In this document: positions 25,778 to 33,632 of the stretch, piece after piece
Position numbering within the stretch: position 1 is the first letter of the stretch
Layout of the letters: the number at the start of each line of letters is the position of its first letter
NCBI GenBank assembly: GCA_031291305.1
Contig: JARLJH010000049.1
Span: forward strand, 1 to 60,445
Origin: Rhodoferax sp.
Lineage (GTDB): Bacteria; Pseudomonadota; Gammaproteobacteria; Burkholderiales; Burkholderiaceae_C
Length of the DNA: 60,445 nucleotides
Direction: 5' to 3'
The notes under the pieces: generated by a model
What the model saw: only the letters and a program-made list of their open reading frames with translations
What the model was told of the DNA's origin: nothing
Databases searched by the model: none
Translations under genes and position numbers: made by a program

Positions 25778-27556
25778 GTGCTGGTGATTCCTGCGCGCAT
25801 TGTCTGGGCGGGCTACGTCCTGGTGCTGGTACTGGCGGCTCTGCTGCTGTGCACGTCGCTGGCGAGCCCGTTGGAGCTGGGCTTGCTAGACGTACAGCAG
25901 CGGATGCAGTTGCGCTACGCGCCCCAACCCGTGCACAAAGATGTGGTCATCGTTGGCATCGACGAGGCCAGCCTGCAGCAATTCGCCGAACCTTTCGCGC
26001 TATGGCATGGCCACATAGGCACATTCTTGCGCGGTATGGCGCTGGCCAAGGCTTCGGTGGTCGGGCTGGACGTGGTGCTGCCCAGCCGATCGTTTGACAG
26101 CGTGCTGCCGGGCAGCGATGCACAGTTGCTGGGTGGCCTGGTAGCGGTACGCCATCAGGTGCCGGTGGTGTTGGGCGTGTCGGCGGATGCTGCGGGTCGG
26201 CCTCTGCCCATCCATGCACCGTTTGTGACGCTGGCGGGCGCGGGTAGCACCGGCTCGCTGCTGCTGACGGCGGACGCCGACCATGTGGTGCGCCGCTTCA
26301 ACGAACGCATGGGAGCGGACGGCCAGCAGATCCCCTCGCTGACAGGCCAGATGCTGCGCAAGATTCATCCGAGTGCCGTTCTTCAGCCTGGGCTAATTAA
26401 TTACGCTCTGGGCGGCTACCCGCGCTACATCCCTCTGCAGCAGGTGAATCAGTGGGTGGAGGTGGGCGACGTGGCTCAACTGGCCCAGACCTTCGCGGGT
26501 AAGCCAGTACTGTTGGGAAGCGTGCTGCCTTTTGAAGACCGGCAGGTCCAGCCGGTGAACCTGGCCGAATGGGAGCAGGGCAACAGCGGCAATGTGCCCG
26601 GCGTGCTGGTGCACGCGCAAATCCTGCGTTCCCTGCTGAATGGCGGTTTGCTGGTGCAGGCAGATGCACTGTGGGTCGTGGTGGTCGCCTTGGCCTGCAG
26701 TTTGCTATGGTTTTTGCAACTACGTGTGCAAGCAGTGGTTGCGCTAGTGGTGGTTTTGCCGGTCTTGCTGCTGGGGGCTTCCAGCTTATTGTTGCAGCAG
26801 CGCCTGTACCTGCCGGTGGCGGTGCCGCTGCTGGTTGGCCTGCTGGCCCTTGGCGGGCGCTGGTTGGTAACGGCGCTGAGCGAAATGGCCGAGCGCCGTC
26901 GCTTGCGTGCCGCCTTTGCCGGTTATGTCAGTCCGCCGGTGATGCAGGAAATTCTGGCCCACCGCCTGGGTGCCGAGTTGGGCGGCGAGCTGCACCATGT
27001 GTGCATGTTGTTTGCCGATATCCGCGGCTTCACCACACTCAGCGAAACTTTGGCGCCGCACGCCGTGATTACCCTGTTGAACCGCTATTTCGAGGAGGTA
27101 AACCAGGCCATTCATGACCAGGGCGGCACCATCAGCTGCTTCATGGGCGACGGTATCATGGCCATTTTTGGCGCGCCGCAGACTATGGACAAGCCCAGCA
27201 TTGCCGCATTTGCCGCAGCCCGCGCCATGCTAGAGGCGCTGCAGAGGCTAAACGTCAAGCTGCAGACCGAAGGCAGGGCGCCGCTGGCCATTGGCATTGG
27301 GCTGCACGTGGGAGAAGCCATCGTCGGCCACCTGGGCTCGCAGGCGCGGCACGACTACTCTGCAATCGGCGACGCCGTCAACGTGGCGTCGCGCATTGAG
27401 GGTCTGACCAAAGAATTGGGTTACCCACTGCTGTGCTCCCAAGCTGTGGTGGATGAGGTAGCCCAGGCCCCGCTGTTCACCCACCTCGGCCCCCAAGCCA
27501 TCAAAGGCCACACTCCGGTGCAGGTCTGGGGCTGGAAGCCGGGCATATATCGCTGA
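25778..27556 (+). CDS. CHASE2-domain class III nucleotide cyclase
   Basis: A 592-residue receptor cyclase. One N-terminal helix anchors a periplasmic CHASE2 domain (about 35-300, DVVIVGIDEASLQQF); three closely spaced helices (about 305-370) follow, then the cyclase. Metal ligands are D414 in FADIRGF and D458 in MGDGIM; N535 and R539 in AVNVASRIE are the catalytic pair. The usual purine-selecting Lys or Glu is C454, and its partner is S528, so ATP versus GTP is uncertain. GTG 25778 directly follows the FecR stop, so the two are co-transcribed. Confidence 0.92.
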   Translation: MLVIPARIVWAGYVLVLVLAALLLCTSLASPLELGLLDVQQRMQLRYAPQPVHKDVVIVGIDEASLQQFAEPFALWHGHIGTFLRGMALAKASVVGLDVVLPSRSFDSVLPGSDAQLLGGLVAVRHQVPVVLGVSADAAGRPLPIHAPFVTLAGAGSTGSLLLTADADHVVRRFNERMGADGQQIPSLTGQMLRKIHPSAVLQPGLINYALGGYPRYIPLQQVNQWVEVGDVAQLAQTFAGKPVLLGSVLPFEDRQVQPVNLAEWEQGNSGNVPGVLVHAQILRSLLNGGLLVQADALWVVVVALACSLLWFLQLRVQAVVALVVVLPVLLLGASSLLLQQRLYLPVAVPLLVGLLALGGRWLVTALSEMAERRRLRAAFAGYVSPPVMQEILAHRLGAELGGELHHVCMLFADIRGFTTLSETLAPHAVITLLNRYFEEVNQAIHDQGGTISCFMGDGIMAIFGAPQTMDKPSIAAFAAARAMLEALQRLNVKLQTEGRAPLAIGIGLHVGEAIVGHLGSQARHDYSAIGDAVNVASRIEGLTKELGYPLLCSQAVVDEVAQAPLFTHLGPQAIKGHTPVQVWGWKPGIYR

Positions 27557-27696
27557 AGCTGAAGGAAACGCAATAAGTGATTGAATGGGCTTGGTAAGCC
27601 TGGCTTCGCGGTTCATACCATTGATGGCGACCGTGCTGCCTTACACCAGGGTGGCGGACACACTGGGCGTTGATTCAGTGGCGGTCGGTGATTGCT

Positions 27697-28257
27697 TCAA
27701 TTTTGGTTGTCAATCGGCTTTTGAATGCTGCCAAAAGTGCGGTCCCACCACAGCATGGTGACACCGTAGTTGATTCGCGGGTTGTGGTGATGAATGGCGT
27801 GCTGGCGTTTGCAATGCCGCATCCAGGCGTTTTTTACGCGCCAATGGTGCACGCCATGGTGAATCACGCCATAAATGAAGTAGCCCAAGGTCACGCCCAG
27901 GGCGGCACCACTGCCCAACCAGAACCCGCCTGTTAAGGTCGCGGGCAGCCAGACCAACACTGCGATCAGGGTTACGCTGACCAGGGTGGGCGTGGCGATC
28001 AAAGCCAGTGGCCTGCGATGATGCTCGGCATGCAGGCTTTGAAAAGGCTCCATGCCATGAAATACGAAGCGGTGCATGGCGTATTCGATCAAGGTCCACA
28101 TCAACAGGCCTGCCAACCCGGCCAGGGGAAGGTATGCGCGCACGGCCATCGGTGAGTAGTGCCAAAGCAGGCCAGGCAGCAGCAGTACAGCCAGCAGATA
28201 GATGGCAAAGTCTGCGTAATAGGCCAACCGGGTGTGCTCAATGGCAATGGTTTTCAA
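27697..28257 (-). CDS. Fatty acid hydroxylase/sterol desaturase superfamily protein
   Basis: A 186-residue integral membrane di-iron enzyme with the histidine clusters HRFVFH, HAEHHRRP, HHGVHHWR and HAIHHH, separated by hydrophobic helices. The size and motif set fit the bacterial FA2H-like group, which hydroxylate acyl chains or carotenoids. It stands alone, converging on the cyclase operon. Substrate unknown. Confidence 0.85.
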   Translation of the reverse strand: MKTIAIEHTRLAYYADFAIYLLAVLLLPGLLWHYSPMAVRAYLPLAGLAGLLMWTLIEYAMHRFVFHGMEPFQSLHAEHHRRPLALIATPTLVSVTLIAVLVWLPATLTGGFWLGSGAALGVTLGYFIYGVIHHGVHHWRVKNAWMRHCKRQHAIHHHNPRINYGVTMLWWDRTFGSIQKPIDNQN

Positions 28258-28621
28258 GGGCTACTCCAATTGGGCAATCAGGGACGTTGCTCAACGCCTA
28301 CGCCTGCATGAATGCAAACAAAGTATGGGTGTGCGAACTTAGAAATAACTTAAATGACGCTCGCCACCTTGATTTCCAGTGCAACGAGGCGTGATTTATC
28401 TGCCTGTTTAAGTTTTGAATAAGTTGATGCTTTCAGACTGCAGTCAAGTTCTTCTTAGGGTAAGGGAATGACAAATGAACACCAGGCTACTTACGACTTG
28501 ATACATCTTGTTGTTCGCGCAGGAGATGGCTTCAAAGACTGACTTTGCACGGACAAAAAGGCAGTGCCCCAGAGCAGCGCACTGTATTGATTTGCTGCTC
28601 GTTCAAACCATAGGAGTTGTT
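28258..28621. other. Intergenic region, no gene seen
   Basis: 364 bases, AT-richer than its surroundings, between two divergent genes. It should contain both promoters. AGGAG at 28612-28616 serves the next gene. I see no repeat, RNA gene or supported ORF. Confidence 0.5.
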
Positions 28622-29074
28622 ATGAAGATACTTGCATCCAAGCTGAACCTGCTGTCAACTGCCGGCGCGTTGATGCTGGCCGTATCCGTGGCGCATGCAG
28701 CAACGGGTCTACCGCCCATCCAGCGAATGGGAGACATTGACTACGTGACTGGCGGCGTAGGTCAAACCGAGTCCTCAGCGATCGAGCGTGCGAGCCACAG
28801 CTGGCCGCTGACCCTGGAATTTGCCGTCAAGGACAAGCAGCGCGCTGACTTCGTCTCTGGCGTGAGTGTCGAAGTGCGTGACGCAGGGCACCATGTCGCA
28901 TTGAAAGTGAAGTCAGACGGGCCGTTCGTACTGGCCAAGTTGCAGCCTGGCCAGTATGTGGTTGATGCATCTTTTGAAGGCAAAACTTTGCATGAAAAAG
29001 TGATTGTCGCGTCTGGACATCCGGCCAAGGCGGTCTTTGAGTGGCCTGCGGGCACGGGAGAAGTCCGCTCGTGA
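28622..29074 (+). CDS. Exported small protein with carboxypeptidase-regulatory-like fold
   Basis: A 150-residue protein; AGGAG lies 5 bases before ATG 28622. A signal peptide ends VSVAHA at about residue 25. The mature part has a beta-sandwich look: GVSVEVRDAGHHVALKVKSDGPFVLAKLQPGQYVVDASFEGKT resembles CarboxypepD-regulatory-like domains. No catalytic residues. Similar periplasmic proteins are common in Burkholderiales without known function. Confidence 0.75.
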   Translation: MKILASKLNLLSTAGALMLAVSVAHAATGLPPIQRMGDIDYVTGGVGQTESSAIERASHSWPLTLEFAVKDKQRADFVSGVSVEVRDAGHHVALKVKSDGPFVLAKLQPGQYVVDASFEGKTLHEKVIVASGHPAKAVFEWPAGTGEVRS

Positions 29075-29417
29075 AACAACTCCAATCCAAAGGGGTTGGA
29101 AAACCAGTTGCTTGCCATTGAAGTTAACCACGCGGTCGCCTCGTCGTGCCACCCCGCCCAATGAGGCCGTCATTTTTTACACATCTTTACGCGGCTGAAA
29201 ACGTTGGTCTATTACCAGCTGTCTACAGTTGCATGGTGTATCAACGAGGGCGGGGCCAGCTTTGATTTTTGTCGCAACGCCAGCGAGATGCCAGGCAGGC
29301 GTGCCATTAAGGCTCGGTTAAGAAGAGCCGGGCACCATTGGTGTCATGCATAAGCAGTTACCACGTCAATCGATCTATTTTTTTGCCCATTTCTAAGCAC
29401 AGACAGGAGTCATCACT
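29075..29417. other. Intergenic region with hairpins, no gene seen
   Basis: 343 bases. A short hairpin CCAATCC/GGGGTTGG at about 29084-29100 may end the upstream transcript. GGCTC and GAGCC near 29311-29328 form another small stem upstream of the Rrf2 gene, a possible operator. No ORF is supported. Confidence 0.45.
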
Positions 29418-29942
29418 ATGCGTATAAGCACCAAAGGCCGTTTTGCAGTCACCGCAATGATTGACCTGGCCCTGCGCGACAAGCTCGGGCCTGTGCCCCT
29501 TTCGGAAATAGGTTTGCGCCATCAGATTTCCTTGTCGTATCTTGAGCAGATATTCAGTCAGTTGCGTCATAAGGGGCTGGTCACCAGCAGCCGCGGGCCG
29601 GGTGGGGGTTATGTGCTCAGCCGTTCGATGGACGTCATCACGGTTGCCGACATCGTTAGCGCCATCGAAGATGAGCCGTCTGCGGCCAAGCAGCAAGACA
29701 CCGAACAGGTTCATGACATGGCCCAAGACCTGTGGGAAGCCATGAACGCTAGCCTTGTCAACTTCATGAGGTCGGTCAAGCTCAGGAGCCTGGTCCTTGA
29801 ACAACTGGCCAAGGGCGTCAGGATTGAGCAAAAGACTTCGCGCAACAATGGGGTATTCAAAAAACCGGAACAACAGCCCGTTCGCACCAATGTACCCAAC
29901 TCGGTGTTTGCGCTTGGCAAGTCGATATTGGCAGGCGGTTAA
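29418..29942 (+). CDS. Rrf2-family transcriptional regulator, IscR-like without Fe-S cysteines
   Basis: A 174-residue winged-helix regulator. MRISTKGRFAVTAMIDLAL and ISLSYLEQIFSQLRHKGLVTSSRGPGGGYVLSR match the IscR DNA-binding domain closely. The region that in IscR carries the three cluster cysteines and a histidine reads here AAKQQDTEQVHDMAQDLW, and the whole protein contains no Cys. It should therefore bind DNA in a cluster-independent way. No isc genes are adjacent. AGGAG precedes the ATG. Confidence 0.87.
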   Translation: MRISTKGRFAVTAMIDLALRDKLGPVPLSEIGLRHQISLSYLEQIFSQLRHKGLVTSSRGPGGGYVLSRSMDVITVADIVSAIEDEPSAAKQQDTEQVHDMAQDLWEAMNASLVNFMRSVKLRSLVLEQLAKGVRIEQKTSRNNGVFKKPEQQPVRTNVPNSVFALGKSILAGG

Positions 29943-29969
29943 ATCGGTGTAAGCCACCGTGGCCGAAAG

Positions 29970-31175
29970 TTAGCCGTGTTTCTGCACCAGCGTCCAGGCC
30001 GACAAGGCAATCAGCGCGCTCCAGAACCACATGCCCAAGGTCAGTGGAAGCACGGTACCGTCCATGTGACGGCCCAGCCAAGCACCCATGGCAAAGGCAC
30101 TGAGCATCATCAGTACGCCATTCATGGCCGATGCGGCACCCGCTGCCTTGGGGAAAGGCCCCACCGCACCACTTTGGCCGCAGGGCTGGTGGATGCCGTG
30201 GCCAATCATGAAGATCAGCTGTGGCAGCAAGATGCTCCAGATGCTGACCCAGCCCGCCAGCGTGAGTGCTGCCATCAGCGTACCGCCGGTGAGCGTCAGC
30301 CCGCCCGCAATGGCCACTGCGCGGCGTACACCAAAGCGTGGCAGCCAGTGGCGGCAGACAAAGGTGCCGCTGATGTAGGCCAGTGAATTCACAAACATCA
30401 CCAGCCCATACTGCGTTTTGCTCAAGCCCAGCACACCGGTAAACACGAACGATGAAGCTGCCAAAAAGGTGAACAGGCCGCTGTAAGAGGTGGCCGTCAG
30501 CGCAGAAAACGCCCAGAACGTGGGGTTGCTCAAAATCTCCCGCCAGGTGGTAACCAAGGTGCTGAACTGCAGTGCCTGCGGGTTCTTGTGCTGCACGGTT
30601 TCCTCAAATCGCAGCACCACCACCGCCAGCGTGAAAGCCGCAAACACCCCCAGCGCCAGCAGCGCAAAGCGCCAGTTCAGCACCTCGGTCAGCAGCCCGC
30701 CTGTGGGCGCACTCAGGCAGGCAATCACGCCGAGCCCGCTCAAGCCCTTGCTCATCACCCTGGCACCTTGCGTTGGCGAATACAGATCACGCACGATGGC
30801 GCGTGCGCACATCACACCTGCTCCCATGGCAGCGCCCTGCAGCGTGCGCCAGACGATTAGCCACACCATGCTGGGTGCCAGACAGCTGGCGATGGATGCC
30901 AGCACGTAGGCGCAGAGTCCGACGAGCAGAATCGGGCGGCGGCCAAAGCGGTCCGACAGCGGCCCCCACACCAGTTGCGAACCACCAAAGGCCAGCAGCA
31001 GGGCCGTTAGCGTCAGTTGCGCCTGCGAGATGGGTGCTGACAATTCAGCCGTCAGCACCGGCAGCGCGGGCAGGTACAGATCGGTAGTGACAGGCTGTAA
31101 ACCCAGCAGCAGTGAAAGCAGCAAGACGATCACGCCGGGCGGCATGGAGGAAGAGTGGGTGGCATTGGCGGGCAT
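29970..31175 (-). CDS. MFS transporter, Bcr/CflA drug-resistance type
   Basis: A 401-residue protein with 12 hydrophobic helices. The Bcr/CflA signatures TTDLYLPALPVL and LVWGPLSDRFGRRPILLVGL (motif A) are at the N-terminus, and MGAGVMCARAIVRDL follows. It would export drugs or metabolites by proton antiport. I chose ATG 31175 over 31214 since the extra 13 residues are not family-like. Convergent with the Rrf2 gene. Confidence 0.9.
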   Translation of the reverse strand: MPANATHSSSMPPGVIVLLLSLLLGLQPVTTDLYLPALPVLTAELSAPISQAQLTLTALLLAFGGSQLVWGPLSDRFGRRPILLVGLCAYVLASIASCLAPSMVWLIVWRTLQGAAMGAGVMCARAIVRDLYSPTQGARVMSKGLSGLGVIACLSAPTGGLLTEVLNWRFALLALGVFAAFTLAVVVLRFEETVQHKNPQALQFSTLVTTWREILSNPTFWAFSALTATSYSGLFTFLAASSFVFTGVLGLSKTQYGLVMFVNSLAYISGTFVCRHWLPRFGVRRAVAIAGGLTLTGGTLMAALTLAGWVSIWSILLPQLIFMIGHGIHQPCGQSGAVGPFPKAAGAASAMNGVLMMLSAFAMGAWLGRHMDGTVLPLTLGMWFWSALIALSAWTLVQKHG

Positions 31176-31271
31176 GGTTTGAGCGTAGCAGATGCCTGCC
31201 TGTGGGCCGTTCATCGATCATGGCTGTTGTGAGAAGATAGGCACTGTTTATCTGCTTCTTGAGGACCTGAG

Positions 31272-31658
31272 ATGGCAATTGGTTGGCTCTCCGTGTTGAA
31301 GATGGTGCCCTGGGGCGATGTGATTGAGACCGCGCCCAAGGTGGCTGTTGGCGCCAAAAAACTGTGGAACTCCGTCGGCAAGAAGCGGGTTGACGCATCG
31401 AATGCGCCGACGATCCCAGGTGCCCTGGCCGAGGTTGATGCTCCGGTGACGGCGCTGCAGACCCAAGTGCTGGAGTTGCAACTGGCTGTGGCCGAGCTGC
31501 ATCAGCAAATGCTGGAGTCAAGCGCGCTGATTGGCTCACTGGCCGAGCAAAACACCCAGCTCATTGCCCGTGTGGAAGTCAACCGCAAGCGCGTGTTGAC
31601 CTTGGCCGTTGCCTTGGTGGTGGTAGTGGTTGCAGCGGCAGCTAAACTATTTTTATAG
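31272..31658 (+). CDS. Small tail-anchored coiled-coil protein
   Basis: A 128-residue protein of unknown function. Residues about 60-103 form a heptad-like helix (VTALQTQVLELQLAVAELHQ), and 108-127 are a C-terminal membrane helix (LTLAVALVVVVVAAAAKLFL). The N-terminus is short and basic. GAGGA precedes the ATG. The last codons and TAG stop lie in R1 copy 3, whose TATAG end has become the stop. Confidence 0.65.
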   Translation: MAIGWLSVLKMVPWGDVIETAPKVAVGAKKLWNSVGKKRVDASNAPTIPGALAEVDAPVTALQTQVLELQLAVAELHQQMLESSALIGSLAEQNTQLIARVEVNRKRVLTLAVALVVVVVAAAAKLFL

Positions 31659-31697
31659 CTGCTTCCCCTTTGTTTATCTGGGCTAGAGGCCAATTTG
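31644..31697 (-). repeat. Palindromic repeat copy 3 (family R1)
   Basis: On the minus strand it reads AATTGGCCTCTAGCCC, a short spacer, GGGGAAGCAGCTAT and AAAAATAG. It begins inside the final codons of the coiled-coil gene and supplies its stop. Confidence 0.85.
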
Positions 31698-31838
31698 TGG
31701 CTACATCTTAGTGGAAGGTGCCCTCAGCTGGCGAGTACCGTTGGAATACGTACGACGGGGTATATATTTGGATTCAAGATAGATCCAACACAGTCGCCCA
31801 TCTGTCCCTAGAGCTACTTCAAAAGAGCGCAACACAGG

Positions 31839-31872
31839 AAACCCCCGCAAAGCCAACCATGCAGGGTTTTTT
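31839..31872 (+). terminator. Probable terminator between the coiled-coil gene and porin
   Basis: AAACCC (31839-31844) pairs with GGGTTT (31864-31869), with an internal GC pair and a T-run after the stem on plus. The porin gene ends on the minus strand at 31910, so the element may serve both directions. Confidence 0.5.
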
Positions 31873-31909
31873 GAGGATAAACCGTTGGACGACTTGCGTC
31901 GGCACCAGA

Positions 31910-32953
31910 CTAGAACAAGTGGCGCACGCCAGCGGCCAATAGTGAGGCTTTCGTGGTGTCGACACCGAGATTGGACGCGTCCACGCTGTCAATCTTCGTG
32001 CTGTTGTAGACCGCATACAACTGCGTGCGTTTGGAAAGGTCATAGGTGCCTGCAAGCACAAAGCCATCGGCATTCAAATCGAACGCTTGGCCCGTGTTTT
32101 TGCCCTTGGCATATCCAAATTGAATTTTGGCTGCTGCAGACACCGGCACATCCACGCCAAATTGTTCTGCGGTGGTCTTTTGCAAGGCCAGGGTGGACTT
32201 TTGGTAGCTGGCGTACAACTTGGCAATACCGAAGTCATAGGTGCCGCCAAAGGTGTCGAACTTCTTCGTGTCTTGGGCCGTGGCCAGAGAGGCTTGCATC
32301 TGTTTTTCTTGATCATGGCCATAGATCAGCATCAACGGACCTGTGTCGTACTTGACGTTCATCGTCACTTGATCTGTTGCGTTACCAACGTTGGCGGCCG
32401 TGTTTTTGTTTTCACCAAAAGCATAGGAAGCCGCGCCACTGAACCCGTTGTAAACAGGCGTGTTGTAACGAATGCCGTTTGAGCTACGCAGTTCGTTGCG
32501 GCCAATACTCAGGCTGGACACCGGGAACCAGACCGAGTAGTTCATGTCGCCTGTCATTTCATCAGCGGTAGACGCGTCGTGGTAAGGGGTATAGAAGCGC
32601 CCCAGCATCACTTCACCAAAACCACCAGCCAGACCGACGTGCGCTTCTCGCTCAAACAGGGTGTTGCCAGCAGGGGCAGAACCCGTGTCGACATTGAACG
32701 CACTCATCAGGGTGAAATTGGTCTTCAAACCGCCGCCCAGGTCTTCAGAACCCGTCATGCCCCAATAAGAGGTTTGCATGTTGCTGTCATCAAGCTGCGT
32801 TTGCGATAGCGATGCGACCGGCGAATATCCCGTTACTTCGGAGGTGTGCCTGGCCAAGCTGGCATCAATGCGACCAATCAATTGGACAGACGATTGGGCC
32901 ATAGCTGCACCCGATGTGGCCAGAACAGCCAGCGTTATTAACGATTTCTTCAT
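31910..32953 (-). CDS. Outer-membrane porin (betaproteobacterial Gram-negative porin)
   Basis: A 347-residue trimeric-porin-type barrel. A signal peptide MKKSLITLAVLATSGAAMAQ is followed by SSVQLIGRIDASLA, the typical first strand. MLGRFYTPYHD precedes the constriction loop, and the C-terminus ends VRHLF with the terminal Phe used by the BAM machinery. It admits small hydrophilic solutes through the outer membrane. ATG 32953 has GAGAAAG upstream. Confidence 0.95.
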   Translation of the reverse strand: MKKSLITLAVLATSGAAMAQSSVQLIGRIDASLARHTSEVTGYSPVASLSQTQLDDSNMQTSYWGMTGSEDLGGGLKTNFTLMSAFNVDTGSAPAGNTLFEREAHVGLAGGFGEVMLGRFYTPYHDASTADEMTGDMNYSVWFPVSSLSIGRNELRSSNGIRYNTPVYNGFSGAASYAFGENKNTAANVGNATDQVTMNVKYDTGPLMLIYGHDQEKQMQASLATAQDTKKFDTFGGTYDFGIAKLYASYQKSTLALQKTTAEQFGVDVPVSAAAKIQFGYAKGKNTGQAFDLNADGFVLAGTYDLSKRTQLYAVYNSTKIDSVDASNLGVDTTKASLLAAGVRHLF

Positions 32954-33066
32954 TGTGAACTTTCTCAATGGTTAAACACTTTGCGTTTCGGATCGTGCCC
33001 TCTGCGACCGTTGATCACCGGACGCTCTGCGTAAGCGCGAGTGATCCATGGGGCGTCCCTCTTGCG

Positions 33067-33089
33067 CAGCGCGACCTCGAGTCGCGCTG
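33067..33089. other. Perfect inverted repeat downstream of the CopK-like gene
   Basis: CAGCGCGAC and GTCGCGCTG flank a 5-base loop. No T-run follows on either strand. It lies 22 bases after the CopK-like stop and may protect or end that transcript. Confidence 0.55.
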
Positions 33090-33111
33090 TCGGGGTGGTC
33101 AGCATGCTGAC

Positions 33112-33417
33112 TTAGCCGTGGTTTTGTTGATATTGCTCCATGGACAACCGGCCCACTTCGTCACCTTTCATGGCGATGGTGGTGCCGTTCTTCTCATGCA
33201 GGATTTGACCGGGCGCTACGACGGTCGGGCGGCCATAGGCGTTTTCCTCGGCCATCGTGCCGTTCTTGTAGATATGCAGTGTCCCGCCGTTTTGCAGCGT
33301 CACGAGTTGTTCACCGAAAGCGCCGATGCGCGCCGTGGGGGCAATAGCCGCGCTGGCCACGATGCTGGCTGTGGCGAGGACGGTGGCGATGAGGGCAGAT
33401 TTTGTGAAGGTAGACAT
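33112..33417 (-). CDS. CopK-like periplasmic copper-binding protein
   Basis: A 101-residue protein with a signal peptide ending in SAA (about residue 24). The mature part LQNGGTLHIYKNGTMAEENAYGRPTVVAPGQILHEKNGTTIAMKGDEVGRL matches the CopK pattern, a small beta protein from Cupriavidus copper resistance that binds Cu(I) through Met residues. Met is present in GTMAEE, IAMKG and LSM, fewer than in classical CopK. No copA, copB or copS gene is adjacent, so a copper role is inferred from similarity only. Confidence 0.65.
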   Translation of the reverse strand: MSTFTKSALIATVLATASIVASAAIAPTARIGAFGEQLVTLQNGGTLHIYKNGTMAEENAYGRPTVVAPGQILHEKNGTTIAMKGDEVGRLSMEQYQQNHG

Positions 33418-33632
33418 GATATTTCTCCGTTTGGTTACACGCAGATGTTTGCGTGATTTGGAGATTAGGAGTGCAGACTTAGCTCAGACTGAGCAAGAAA
33501 TAGATTTTTGGCAAGATGTCGGGCTTGGCTATTCATGGCCTAGAGACGCATGCTATTCGCTTGCGACCCCGTTATCGGGCCAGAGCACGAGGAGCAGGTG
33601 CTGGGTTGGTGCATGTTGTCGCGCTGGGTGGT

